Shown piece after piece: positions 23,114 to 29,209 of a stretch of DNA of 29,209 nt. How positions within the stretch are numbered: position 1 is the first letter of the stretch; each line of letters starts with the position of its first letter. The position numbers and the translations under genes were made by a program. Under the pieces are notes generated by a model. It made no database searches. It worked only from the letters and a program-made list of their open reading frames with translations, and was not told the DNA's origin. Origin of the DNA: a virus. The stretch covers positions 1 through 29,209 of IMG/VR virus record IMGVR_UViG_3300023243_000398; one strand, given 5' to 3'.

Positions 23114-23735
23114 TCTCGGCAGTTTTCTTAGTTGTTTTTTTGGTAGGAGCAAGTTCTTCTGCTTCGCTGCGTAACCGCTGTGCCTCTTTAAACATTGCAT
23201 CAGCTTGCGAGCGTAGTTGTTTAGCTAAACTTTCGTCATCCAAAATACCATCATTAGTTGTAACCGCTTCGTCCATTGCTGCCATACTTGGTGTAACATA
23301 TGCATCAGCTGCATTAGCTACACCCGTATTTGCTACTTGTGGTTTAGCACCACCTAGTGCAAGATCTGCAACAGTTACACCTTTTTGTTGGGCAATAATG
23401 TTATTAAGTTCTGCTAAGTTAATAGATGCATTGTTATTAGGGGTCATTTCTACCAAGTTAGTAGCAACTTTTTGCATTCTACCTGTGGTGTGGAAACGGG
23501 CAAGCATATTACTACCATCGGACAATTGTGATCTTGCCATTGCTTCGCCAAGTTCGTATGCATCTTGTGCAGTAGCTGAATTAATTAAATTAATAAGCGA
23601 GTCATGATCAGCTGCTTCTAAACTTTCAGTCAATACTATGACACAGTTTTCTGGTTCACCGGGTACTACTCGATATACTACGCCGCATTTTTTTCTAGTT
23701 TTAGCAATACGACCTACATGTTTTGTATCAGCCAT
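23106..23735 (-). CDS. conserved marine T4-like phage hypothetical protein
   Basis: 209 residues. The start ADTKHVGRIAKTRKKCGVVY with VPGEPENCVIVLTESL (about 25-40) is similar in style to conserved small structural-like proteins of marine T4-like phages, where proteins beginning ADTxHVGRI are frequent. A central helical part (LINSATAQDAYELGEAMARS) precedes an Asn/Ala-rich middle. The C-terminus is charged with a long Ala/Glu/Arg helix (QADAMFKEAQRLRSEAEEL), possibly coiled coil, ending in a Lys/Thr tail. Function not known. AGGAG 7 nt before the ATG gives a firm start. It ends within the start of the next gene and is separated by 2 bp from the gene upstream. Confidence 0.8.
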   Translation of the reverse strand: MADTKHVGRIAKTRKKCGVVYRVVPGEPENCVIVLTESLEAADHDSLINLINSATAQDAYELGEAMARSQLSDGSNMLARFHTTGRMQKVATNLVEMTPNNNASINLAELNNIIAQQKGVTVADLALGGAKPQVANTGVANAADAYVTPSMAAMDEAVTTNDGILDDESLAKQLRSQADAMFKEAQRLRSEAEELAPTKKTTKKTAESA

Positions 23736-23737
23736 TG

Positions 23738-23965
23738 TTATTCTCCTTTAGGTGCTTCTTGTTGTGCCGCAACTGCTGCCAAGAATGATTCTAGTTTATT
23801 GTAAATGGTGCCAACTGCTACCATTTCGCTTGTCTTAAATGCACCGCGCTGACTTGCTACGTCAATAACTTGTTTAATTGTAGTTAAGTCATTAACTGTT
23901 AGCTCTGAGGTAGCTGCTGCTTCTTTTAAGGGGGTAGCTGCTGCTTCTTTAACTTCTTCGGACAT
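23738..23965 (-). CDS. conserved small acidic phage protein
   Basis: 75 residues. A short Ala/Glu/Pro start holds an imperfect tandem repeat (KEAAATPL, KEAAATSE), then a helical core LTVNDLTTIKQVIDVASQRG and FKTSEMVAVGTIYNKLESFL, ending in QQEAPKGE. The core looks like a small helical bundle; no motif of a known enzyme. It resembles small proteins repeatedly seen next to the preceding gene in marine T4-like phages, as I recall, but has no name I can support. CAGGAG before the ATG gives a strong ribosome site. It begins after a 33-bp gap from the gene at 23999; that gap is AT-rich and shows no clear promoter. Confidence 0.78.
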   Translation of the reverse strand: MSEEVKEAAATPLKEAAATSELTVNDLTTIKQVIDVASQRGAFKTSEMVAVGTIYNKLESFLAAVAAQQEAPKGE

Positions 23966-23998
23966 AATTTTTCTCCTGTTATGTAATTTATATTATAT

Positions 23999-24277
23999 TT
24001 AATTGTATTTCAAATACGGACACGCCAAAGTGAAATAAGAAATTTCTTTAGCTTCCTCAAATCCAACTTTAGTCATGTTCTCAATACTGTTGCTACTAGA
24101 TACTGCAACAGCCTTGCCTACATAAAATCTACCTTTAAGATGTTGTTCTATCCATTTAACTAGACTTTGGTCTAAGTTGTATCTTGTAGGCAAAAGAATG
24201 TATTCAAAATGCGGAGCAGGTAAATTTGCTCTCCGTATTTCAAAAAAGTTTAATGCATTGACTTCTTTTAGTTTCAA
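23999..24277 (-). CDS. small conserved hypothetical protein with TTG start
   Basis: 92 residues. It starts at TTG 24277: GAGGA lies 6 nt ahead and the TTGA overlaps the stop of the VWA gene (24274-24277). The sequence has a first strand/helix (LKEVNALNFFEIRRANLP), an aromatic strand HFEYILLPT, a helix SLVKWIEQHLKGRFYVG and a mixed C-terminus with ACPYLKYN. The order of alpha and beta elements suggests a compact globular protein. No motif known to me. Tight coupling to the VWA metallopeptidase-like gene suggests a joint task with the MoxR/VWA pair. Confidence 0.72.
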   Translation of the reverse strand: MKLKEVNALNFFEIRRANLPAPHFEYILLPTRYNLDQSLVKWIEQHLKGRFYVGKAVAVSSSNSIENMTKVGFEEAKEISYFTLACPYLKYN

Positions 24278-25563
24278 GCCGTTTCCTCGTAATGTGCTGT
24301 TAGTCCAAACGGTGCCTGCAAGTTCTTATCACTATGACTATGGATAATAAAGATAGTATCGCAATACGATTCATCACCCCAGCTATTCCAAGGATATCCA
24401 TCTGTAAACATAATGAACTTCTTAGGTTGAATATCATTATATTTCATGTACTCCCAGTTAGCATCAAAATCAGTACCGCCGCCGCCAATAATTTCGTAGG
24501 ATGACAAATCATCGCCGCCGTCTGCACTAAAGTCTTGCTCGTTATAGACCTTAGTATCAAAGCACCACAATTTAATGTTGTAGTCTTTGTATTCGTCCAT
24601 AATGCCTTTAATTTCGCTTAGGAAGTCCTTTGCTTGATCGTTACCGATTGAGCCACTCATATCAAGTGCAATACAAATATCAATAGTTTCATCAAAGTTC
24701 ATTCCTGGCAAAATGGCACCAGTCATTTGTCCTTTACGGCTTGGCCGGCTAAAGGTGTAATCGTTGCGTATAGTACTTTGGATTTGTTGACGCAGTATTT
24801 CGCGCCAGTTCATCTTAGGCTCAGTAAGCTCTTTGATCATACGCTGTACTTCGCCTGGTGTATTACCTGCACCTGATGATTGCGCCGCCGAAATCATGTT
24901 TTCTTTGATCTCGTCTTTGATCTTTTTCAGTTCTTCTTTAGAATATGTAGGACGGCTTTTGCTTTCTTTACCGTCGGCTCCGCTACCGCCAGGCTTGCCG
25001 TCTTTGCCGTCTTCACCTTCCCAGTCGATATGCTCGTCTAGTAGTTCGCCAAGTTGTTTAAGAAACTCTTCACCTTTATTCTTAGCGTCTTCAAAGATGT
25101 CGTCATATACGTCTTCTGAAGACCATTTGTCGTATTTAAAGTCTTGGTAGCAGTCAATAAATGTTGGCTTAGTACCAATACGATCTCGCACAAGCAAATT
25201 ATTTACAATATAGTCTGCGGCAATATTATAAATTTTTGGAATACGGTCTTGTCTACGAGTTAAGTGGTCAAAGACGCAGTGTAGAATCTCGTGTGCAATA
25301 ACAAACTCAATTTCTTTGTTTGACATTGCATTAAAGAATTGAGTATTAAAATACAAGTTACGTCCGTCTACGGCAGCAGTACCTAACCAATCATCTGCAC
25401 TTTTGATCTGCAAACGAGTTGCCATATTACCAAAAAATGGATGACGTAACAGCAATCCAACACGAGCTACAATGATACGATCAAGTACATCAACTCGCAT
25501 CAATCTAAGTTGTTCTTCAGTAAGCTCTTTAGGTTGCCAATTTTTCTTGCCTGTGACGCTCAT
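24274..25563 (-). CDS. VWA/HExxH metallopeptidase-like protein (DUF2201 type), partner of the MoxR ATPase
   Basis: 429 residues. FVIAHEILHCVFDHL holds HEILH at 91-95, a zincin-like HExxH with two further His/Asp. A charged, Gly-rich linker follows (DGKDGKPGGSGADGK near 185-200). The C-terminal von Willebrand A domain has DMSGS at 301-305, GGTDF near 362-366 and FTDGYPW near 386-392, the three parts of a MIDAS metal site. This architecture is widespread as a pair with MoxR-like AAA ATPases, thought to act as a chaperone-like machine or in metal-centre assembly. The ATPase lies just upstream in the same direction. AAGGA before the ATG and a strong own promoter allow separate expression. Confidence 0.88.
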   Translation of the reverse strand: MSVTGKKNWQPKELTEEQLRLMRVDVLDRIIVARVGLLLRHPFFGNMATRLQIKSADDWLGTAAVDGRNLYFNTQFFNAMSNKEIEFVIAHEILHCVFDHLTRRQDRIPKIYNIAADYIVNNLLVRDRIGTKPTFIDCYQDFKYDKWSSEDVYDDIFEDAKNKGEEFLKQLGELLDEHIDWEGEDGKDGKPGGSGADGKESKSRPTYSKEELKKIKDEIKENMISAAQSSGAGNTPGEVQRMIKELTEPKMNWREILRQQIQSTIRNDYTFSRPSRKGQMTGAILPGMNFDETIDICIALDMSGSIGNDQAKDFLSEIKGIMDEYKDYNIKLWCFDTKVYNEQDFSADGGDDLSSYEIIGGGGTDFDANWEYMKYNDIQPKKFIMFTDGYPWNSWGDESYCDTIFIIHSHSDKNLQAPFGLTAHYEETA

Positions 25564-25593
25564 TTTGCATTCCTTTTTAACTGTTATGTATGT

Positions 25594-25622
25594 ATTATAT
25601 ATTACTTTACAGGAAAAGTCAA
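25594..25622 (-). promoter_or_regulatory. sigma70-type promoter (TTGACT, 17 bp, TATAAT)
   Basis: On the minus strand TTGACT (25622-25617) and a perfect TATAAT (25599-25594) are 17 bp apart. It lies in the 104-bp gap between the MoxR and VWA genes and would start the VWA message about 25 bp before its ATG. It is the best promoter of the window at the -10. The rest of the gap holds a poor hairpin (GGACGTT/AACGCCC) with a mismatch, without a clear T run. Confidence 0.85.
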
Positions 25623-25667
25623 GTGAAAATGGACGTTTTTATTGAGAACGCCCAAACTCTTTTATGG

Positions 25668-26753
25668 TTACGCTTGTTGAGCGGCAGTAATATACTTACC
25701 ATAACGTGTATGAAACTCGTCAAAGCACTCAGTTTCATCTGGGTCAATAGGCAAAGCATACTGTGTAAGAGCAAGTTTAATACCCATAACAACTAGCTCA
25801 GTCTCAAAGTTATCCATTGCAAAGCGCAGGAAGTTATTTACTTTGGCATCAAACTTTTTATCGTTCTTGTCGCATGCTTCTTTAAGCTCATAGCACAAAG
25901 ACACAGTTAAAGAGTACATAGCACTAATTTCTTTTGACTTCATCTCTTTAACTTTGCCCTCTAAAATATCAGTAGGATTAGGCATTGTTGCCGACACTCG
26001 ACGATGTGCCATAAATTTTACAGCAAGACCTTCGCCTACTGCGCCACTAACTAAATCAGTAGTAGTGGTGTCATCGTCATCATCTTCAAGCAATTCACTA
26101 ACAAACATCCATGAACGAGGAGTAGCAAACGAACGACTTGGGCTCTTAGGATCAAAGTCGTACAAGTCTTTCTTTGCAAATGTCAAGTAACCTACAACAT
26201 CGCGGTGTACTTTGTTATCAACTGCCCACTGGAACCAGTCATCAAATGATACTGCAAGTTCTAAGTGTACAAAGCGGTTAGCCAACGGAGCAGGCATACG
26301 GTACGTAACGCCCTTATCAGCTTCACGGTTACCAGCGGCAATAATAAGAACATTATCTGGTAATGTATACTGTCCAACTTTGCGATTCAAAATCAACTGA
26401 TATGCTGCCGCTTGTACACTAGGAGCCGCTGAGTTCATTTCGTCTAGGAAAAGAATAATGAATTTATATTTAGATGCCATTTCAGCATCTGGCAACTCGC
26501 TAGGAGCACCCCAAACCATTTTGTGCTGATTTGGATCGAAGTACGGAATACCTTTGATGTCTGTAGGTTCCCAAAGGCTCAAACGAATATCAATAACTTT
26601 GGCTTCCATTTGTTCACCAATCTGATGAACAATATCTGATTTACCAATACCTGGAGGACCCCAAAGGAACAACGGACGCTTTTTCTTAAAAGCACGTACA
26701 ATGCTTTTCTTTGCGCTGTTAGGAGTAACGGTACGAAGTGTGGAGATTTCCAT
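25668..26753 (-). CDS. MoxR-like AAA+ ATPase
   Basis: 361 residues. Walker A GPPGIGKS at 32-39, Walker B ILFLDE at 100-105, sensor-1 type AAGNRE with N142, and ANRFVHLEL with R160 as probable arginine finger. The KMVWGAPSELPDA region (78-90) matches the MoxR insert before Walker B. The C-terminal part is helical (lid) with an acidic run of Asp at about 225. MoxR ATPases act with VWA-domain proteins to remodel or activate target complexes; the VWA partner follows directly. In phages the target is unknown. AAGGA ahead of the ATG supports the start, and a sigma70-type promoter lies 49 bp upstream. Confidence 0.9.
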   Translation of the reverse strand: MEISTLRTVTPNSAKKSIVRAFKKKRPLFLWGPPGIGKSDIVHQIGEQMEAKVIDIRLSLWEPTDIKGIPYFDPNQHKMVWGAPSELPDAEMASKYKFIILFLDEMNSAAPSVQAAAYQLILNRKVGQYTLPDNVLIIAAGNREADKGVTYRMPAPLANRFVHLELAVSFDDWFQWAVDNKVHRDVVGYLTFAKKDLYDFDPKSPSRSFATPRSWMFVSELLEDDDDDTTTTDLVSGAVGEGLAVKFMAHRRVSATMPNPTDILEGKVKEMKSKEISAMYSLTVSLCYELKEACDKNDKKFDAKVNNFLRFAMDNFETELVVMGIKLALTQYALPIDPDETECFDEFHTRYGKYITAAQQA

Positions 26754-26801
26754 TTTGTGTTCCTTAAAGGGTTATAAGTGCTTGTGTCTAACTATGTATA
26801 T

Positions 26802-26830
26802 ATAATAACACTGATAACAGCAAAGGTCAA
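26802..26830 (-). promoter_or_regulatory. sigma70-type promoter (TTGACC, 17 bp, TATTAT)
   Basis: On the minus strand TTGACC (26830-26825) and TATTAT (26807-26802) stand 17 bp apart, overlapping the last codons of the gene at 26827 and ending 49 bp before the MoxR ATG. Together with the promoter at 25594 it would let the ATPase and VWA genes be expressed with host polymerase. Confidence 0.72.
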
Positions 26831-27234
26831 CCACTATTGGAGTCTAAATCGTCTTTTTTATGTCTGTTTAGGGCCTTTGTTAGGCCATACTTGCGTATAT
26901 CGCCGCTAAACAGGTGTAATTCCATGGCTTTTTTCTCGTTTGTAACAATAATGCCATGCCTACCTAAGTAATACGGACAGTCGATAAAGTTGTCCATCCA
27001 AATTATTACATTAGTAGTAAGCTCAAAATCTCTAGGATACGGAACTTCATAGGTAGTAAGTTCTATATCTTCTGTAATAAAGCGAAAGCCTTCATCAGTA
27101 AGACGCAGCCCGCCTGTATCTTTTGCTCGTGTGTTCTTCCACCACACCGGAAAATACTCCTTTACAGCAGACTCACCGATACTTTTGTCAGCAGCCTTAA
27201 GGAATATTTTAGTGTAGGTTTCTTTCCAGTTCAT
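26827..27234 (-). CDS. conserved phage hypothetical protein
   Basis: 135 residues. The start MNWKETYTKIFLKAADKS is an amphipathic helix; EYFPVWWKNTRAKDTGGL and RLTDEGFRFI look like a small winged-helix-like or beta motif, followed by YEVPYPRDFELTTNVIIWMD and a helix CPYYLGRHGIIVTNEKKA. The C-terminus is basic then acidic (RHKKDDLDSNSG). I know no function; it resembles conserved small proteins of marine T4-like phages in the region near RNase H. Its ATG overlaps the stop of the gene before (ATGA, 27231-27234), with no strong ribosome site of its own, so it depends on translational coupling. Confidence 0.75.
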   Translation of the reverse strand: MNWKETYTKIFLKAADKSIGESAVKEYFPVWWKNTRAKDTGGLRLTDEGFRFITEDIELTTYEVPYPRDFELTTNVIIWMDNFIDCPYYLGRHGIIVTNEKKAMELHLFSGDIRKYGLTKALNRHKKDDLDSNSG

Positions 27235-27518
27235 TCGAAGATCGTTTCGCCTGTGGTAAGTTTAACCACAGAAAATTCGTCACTATTAAACAAATTGTTT
27301 AATTTTTTGGCTAGATTAAATGCATGCCCAGGATTTGAGAAGCTGGTCTTTTTATACTTAGGTCCTGGATAGCTAGTAAGCATATTTGCACTTTTAAGAT
27401 TAAAAGGCTGATTTTGGAAAAACACAGCCCAAATGGCATCAGAATGTAAGACTTGTTCAGTTTTATAAGTCTTTTTATCTACATGTTCTTTTAATATGGT
27501 AGGCTTGGGTCTGCTCAT
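27231..27518 (-). CDS. conserved small phage protein
   Basis: 95 residues. A basic start (SRPKPTILKEHVDKKTYKTEQ) precedes a strand HSDAIWAVFFQNQPFNL and a segment YPGPKYKKTSFSNPGHAFNL rich in Pro, Tyr and Lys; the end has ALNKKLN-like helix and VVKLTTGETIFE. No family recognised. AAGGA 8 nt ahead of the ATG and an upstream late-type GATAAATA motif suggest that transcription can begin here. It overlaps 4 nt with the gene after. Confidence 0.74.
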   Translation of the reverse strand: MSRPKPTILKEHVDKKTYKTEQVLHSDAIWAVFFQNQPFNLKSANMLTSYPGPKYKKTSFSNPGHAFNLAKKLNNLFNSDEFSVVKLTTGETIFE

Positions 27519-27547
27519 ATACGTTGTCCTTTAGTTAACTACGCATA

Positions 27548-27555
27548 TATTTATC
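27548..27555 (-). promoter_or_regulatory. T4-type late promoter variant GATAAATA
   Basis: GATAAATA on the minus strand ends 29 nt before the ATG at 27518, in the 53-bp gap after the gene at 27572. The spacing is almost the same as for the fibre gene (30 nt). It fits the NATAAATA pattern, though the following genes are not obviously virion genes. Confidence 0.5.
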
Positions 27556-27571
27556 TCTTTTTAGAGTAGAT

Positions 27572-27814
27572 TTACCACTTGCTTCCGCCATCCATATTAA
27601 TTTGAATCACATCGTCCGCACCGCTATTCTTACGTGCAAGCAACTGCTCAAGGTCGCCGTTTAATCTTGCCATAACTTCGCCTAGAGTAAATGCAAGGCG
27701 TCGAGCTTGATCAATATTCATCTTCAGCTCTTTTTGGTTAGATGCATCAGCGCCCTTAACTTGACTAATAAACTGCTGAATAGGATTAGTGTTTAAAGGT
27801 TCAACGGTTGACAC
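27572..27814 (-). CDS. small conserved phage protein, GTG start
   Basis: 80 residues from GTG 27814; AGGAG at 27826-27822 lies 7 nt ahead, so the start is secure although it overlaps the previous gene by 14 nt. Two helices dominate: NPIQQFISQVKGADASNQ and IDQARRLAFTLGEVMARL followed by DLEQLLARKN, then VIQINMDGGSKW at the end. Such helical small proteins are common in cyanophage-like genomes near this place, but I do not recognise a function. It may be an adaptor or small coiled-coil protein. Confidence 0.75.
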   Translation of the reverse strand: MSTVEPLNTNPIQQFISQVKGADASNQKELKMNIDQARRLAFTLGEVMARLNGDLEQLLARKNSGADDVIQINMDGGSKW

Positions 27815-28259
27815 AGCTTAACTCCTGACGCATCTCAATTTCACTTTTGAATGGACCTTTAGTAGTGTAACGTTCTACTGTAATAAGTTTAGGACAAAAG
27901 CTCTTAACCCAACCTTTTTCAAACTGAATAATATAGTATCCTGCACAGTACAAACTCTTGCTCTTATCGCTTTTAGTAAACAAAGGAAGTTTACGTTTTA
28001 CGTCAAACATAGGGTTAAAAGGAGTTGAGTTAGTTGCATAACCGTGTACTTCTTTTGTACTGATTTCAGTTATTGCTAACTCACTCCAACTTAGTTTTTG
28101 ATCTAATGCTTTAGTAAGTTGGTTTTCAGTATGATAAAATTTAGTACCTGTCGGAGTACTTAAAATATACTGATCCTCATTTAAACTAATAGTGCCAAAT
28201 TTAACACCTTTGTCTTCAACAATCCAAAACTTATTTTTAATAATTTCTTTTGCATTCAT
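27801..28259 (-). CDS. conserved phage hypothetical protein downstream of RNase H
   Basis: 152 residues from ATG 28259. A longer frame from 28328 would overlap the RNase H gene by 73 nt; the ATG at 28259 makes the ATGA overlap and has GAGG 8 nt ahead. The protein begins MNAKEIIKNKFWIVEDKGVK and continues with beta-rich, aromatic segments (FGTISLNEDQYILSTPTG, then SLYCAGYYIIQFEKGW), like a small barrel or OB-type fold. No catalytic motif seen. Its coupling with the RNase H gene suggests a DNA-replication or nucleic-acid role, but this is inference. Confidence 0.76.
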   Translation of the reverse strand: MNAKEIIKNKFWIVEDKGVKFGTISLNEDQYILSTPTGTKFYHTENQLTKALDQKLSWSELAITEISTKEVHGYATNSTPFNPMFDVKRKLPLFTKSDKSKSLYCAGYYIIQFEKGWVKSFCPKLITVERYTTKGPFKSEIEMRQELSCVNR

Positions 28260-29209
28260 ACCGGATACCTCGCATTTAATGGCTCTGCATAATAAGTAGC
28301 TTGATCTGCAATACGTTGCATATCCCACTTAGCACAGAATTTCATAAGACGCATGCCTACTTGATCTACTGTCTTAGGCACAGCATGCTCTTTAATTGTA
28401 GTAGTAATTAGTTCTTTAATGTGTTCGGGTTGTGCAGTTAAGTCACACAGTACTACATTACGCTGATAATCATCTAGCACACGATGTTCGACACCTTCAT
28501 GATCAGTCCAACGCTGTAGCATCATGTTATTCCAGTTAAAGCCTTTTGTAACTTTATCTTCAAACGCTTCTGTAAGGCCAACTTTGTTCTTAGTGCCTTT
28601 TGTACGCACACCGGGATATGCACTAAACACATTATCACTAGTGTCGCCACGCATACACTTTTCAAAAATTTGCCACTTAGGATTAGGAGCAGGTTTTACT
28701 TCTTTGGTCTTCTTGTCAATAATAGGCTCACGCTTCTTATCGTCAAAGTATCCTTTGTGTGTAATAATTGTATTACTCACACCGTTGTACTGCTGTACAT
28801 TAGGTGCAATAAGTTGTGCAAAGTCGCCATCTGTACTAATAATAATATGAGTGTCATTCGGGTGCATTTGTACCCAACCTGCAATAAGATCATCTGCTTC
28901 TAGTTGCTTGTGTTGCATAACAGTACAGTTAGTCTTTTCTGTAACAAAGTTTTTAAACTCGTCAAAGATTTCCCAAAACGCTGTATCTTCTGCAGATTCA
29001 GTAGGAGTAAGTTTATCACGTGCAACTTGTCTGTTACGCTTGTAAGGAGCATAAAAGTCCTTACGCCAGCTACGACCTTCTAAACAGAACACAACGTGAT
29101 CTGCTTTAAAGTCAGTCCATGCTTTCTTTACACTGTTTAGCGTAATGTGTAGTGCCATGCCTACCTTTGTGTCGATATCGCCGCGTACTACGTGACGAGC
29201 TCTAAAGAA
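28256..29209 (-). CDS. rnh: T4 Rnh-like RNase H / 5'-3' exonuclease, 5' end cut by the window
   Basis: 317 codons are visible and the frame stays open to the right edge, so the true start lies outside; the first Met (29158) is internal. The upstream codons read RHVVRGDIDTKVG, typical of the nuclease start region. Metal-binding parts of the FEN/5'-3' exonuclease family are present (numbering from the internal Met): LEADD at 86-90, STDGDF at 108-113 and RGDTSDN ending at 176, followed by a helix-hairpin-helix-like segment (AYPGVRTKGTKNKV). In T4 this enzyme removes RNA primers and trims 5' ends behind the replication fork. Its stop overlaps the next gene's ATG. The match fixes the phage as T4-like. 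Confidence 0.88.
   Translation of the reverse strand, partial: FFRARHVVRGDIDTKVGMALHITLNSVKKAWTDFKADHVVFCLEGRSWRKDFYAPYKRNRQVARDKLTPTESAEDTAFWEIFDEFKNFVTEKTNCTVMQHKQLEADDLIAGWVQMHPNDTHIIISTDGDFAQLIAPNVQQYNGVSNTIITHKGYFDDKKREPIIDKKTKEVKPAPNPKWQIFEKCMRGDTSDNVFSAYPGVRTKGTKNKVGLTEAFEDKVTKGFNWNNMMLQRWTDHEGVEHRVLDDYQRNVVLCDLTAQPEHIKELITTTIKEHAVPKTVDQVGMRLMKFCAKWDMQRIADQATYYAEPLNARYPV

Noticed and set aside
23114-23200. Start of the small gene at ATG 23200
   Set aside because: The extra 29 residues overlap the end of the previous gene in another frame and look basic and low in complexity; GTG 23113 gives a natural protein start.
23140-23607. Plus-strand frame of 155 residues at 23140-23607
   Set aside because: It is the mirror of the well-supported minus gene at 23106; Ala/Ser/Leu composition and lack of a ribosome site argue against it.
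25625-25660. Hairpin GGACGTT/AACGCCC as terminator of the MoxR gene
   Set aside because: The stem has a mismatch, a 9-base loop and no T run on the minus strand, so it is too weak to annotate.

Overview
The window is an AT-rich piece (by eye roughly one third G+C) of a double-stranded DNA phage genome of the marine T4-like kind. This rests on an RNase H/FEN-type 5'-3' exonuclease with T4 Rnh character at the right edge, T4-type late promoter octamers (TATAAATA, CATAAATA, GATAAATA), a tail fibre with an Mtd-like N-terminus, a MoxR/VWA pair, a run of small proteins resembling conserved marine T4-like phage hypotheticals, and almost no intergenic space. No photosynthesis gene is seen, so the sequence does not say whether the host is a cyanobacterium, SAR11 or another marine bacterium.

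There are four strand blocks. Block 1 (+, 1-5800): the end of a probable structural gene, then a sigma70-type promoter and an operon with a small unknown protein, two paralogous GT-A-like glycosyltransferases, an unknown protein, and a second pair of glycosyltransferase-like paralogues flanking a twitch-type radical SAM protein. Block 2 (-, 13916 down to 5787): nine mostly overlapping genes for a GT-B-like protein, a free SPASM-like Cys protein, a radical SAM protein, a DegT/DnrJ aminotransferase, three nitroreductase-fold proteins in tandem, another radical SAM protein, a NodU/TobZ-type carbamoyltransferase and a methyltransferase-like protein. Block 3 (+, 14023-21515): a late promoter, then a GNAT-like protein, six predicted cupin/2OG-Fe(II)-oxygenase-like proteins, a membrane fatty acid desaturase and a B12-binding-type radical SAM protein. 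Block 4 (-, 29209 down to 21576): the phage backbone, with RNase H, conserved small proteins, MoxR ATPase, VWA metallopeptidase-like protein and tail fibre. A bidirectional hairpin terminator separates blocks 3 and 4.

Blocks 1-3 form an accessory island of about 21 kb lying between two structural genes. It is unusually dense in redox and iron enzymes: four radical SAM proteins plus a detached SPASM-like subunit, six 2OG-like proteins, a diiron desaturase and three flavoproteins. Amination, carbamoylation, glycosyl transfer and possibly methyl and acetyl transfer are added. The simplest reading (inference) is that the phage makes a heavily tailored glycan or small-molecule/peptide decoration, on its own virion or on the host surface. 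The product cannot be named from sequence alone.

Several genes start at TTG or GTG inside the stop codon of the gene before, with a good Shine-Dalgarno site. I moved several starts on that basis (5120, 13916, 20030, 20850, 23113, 28259).
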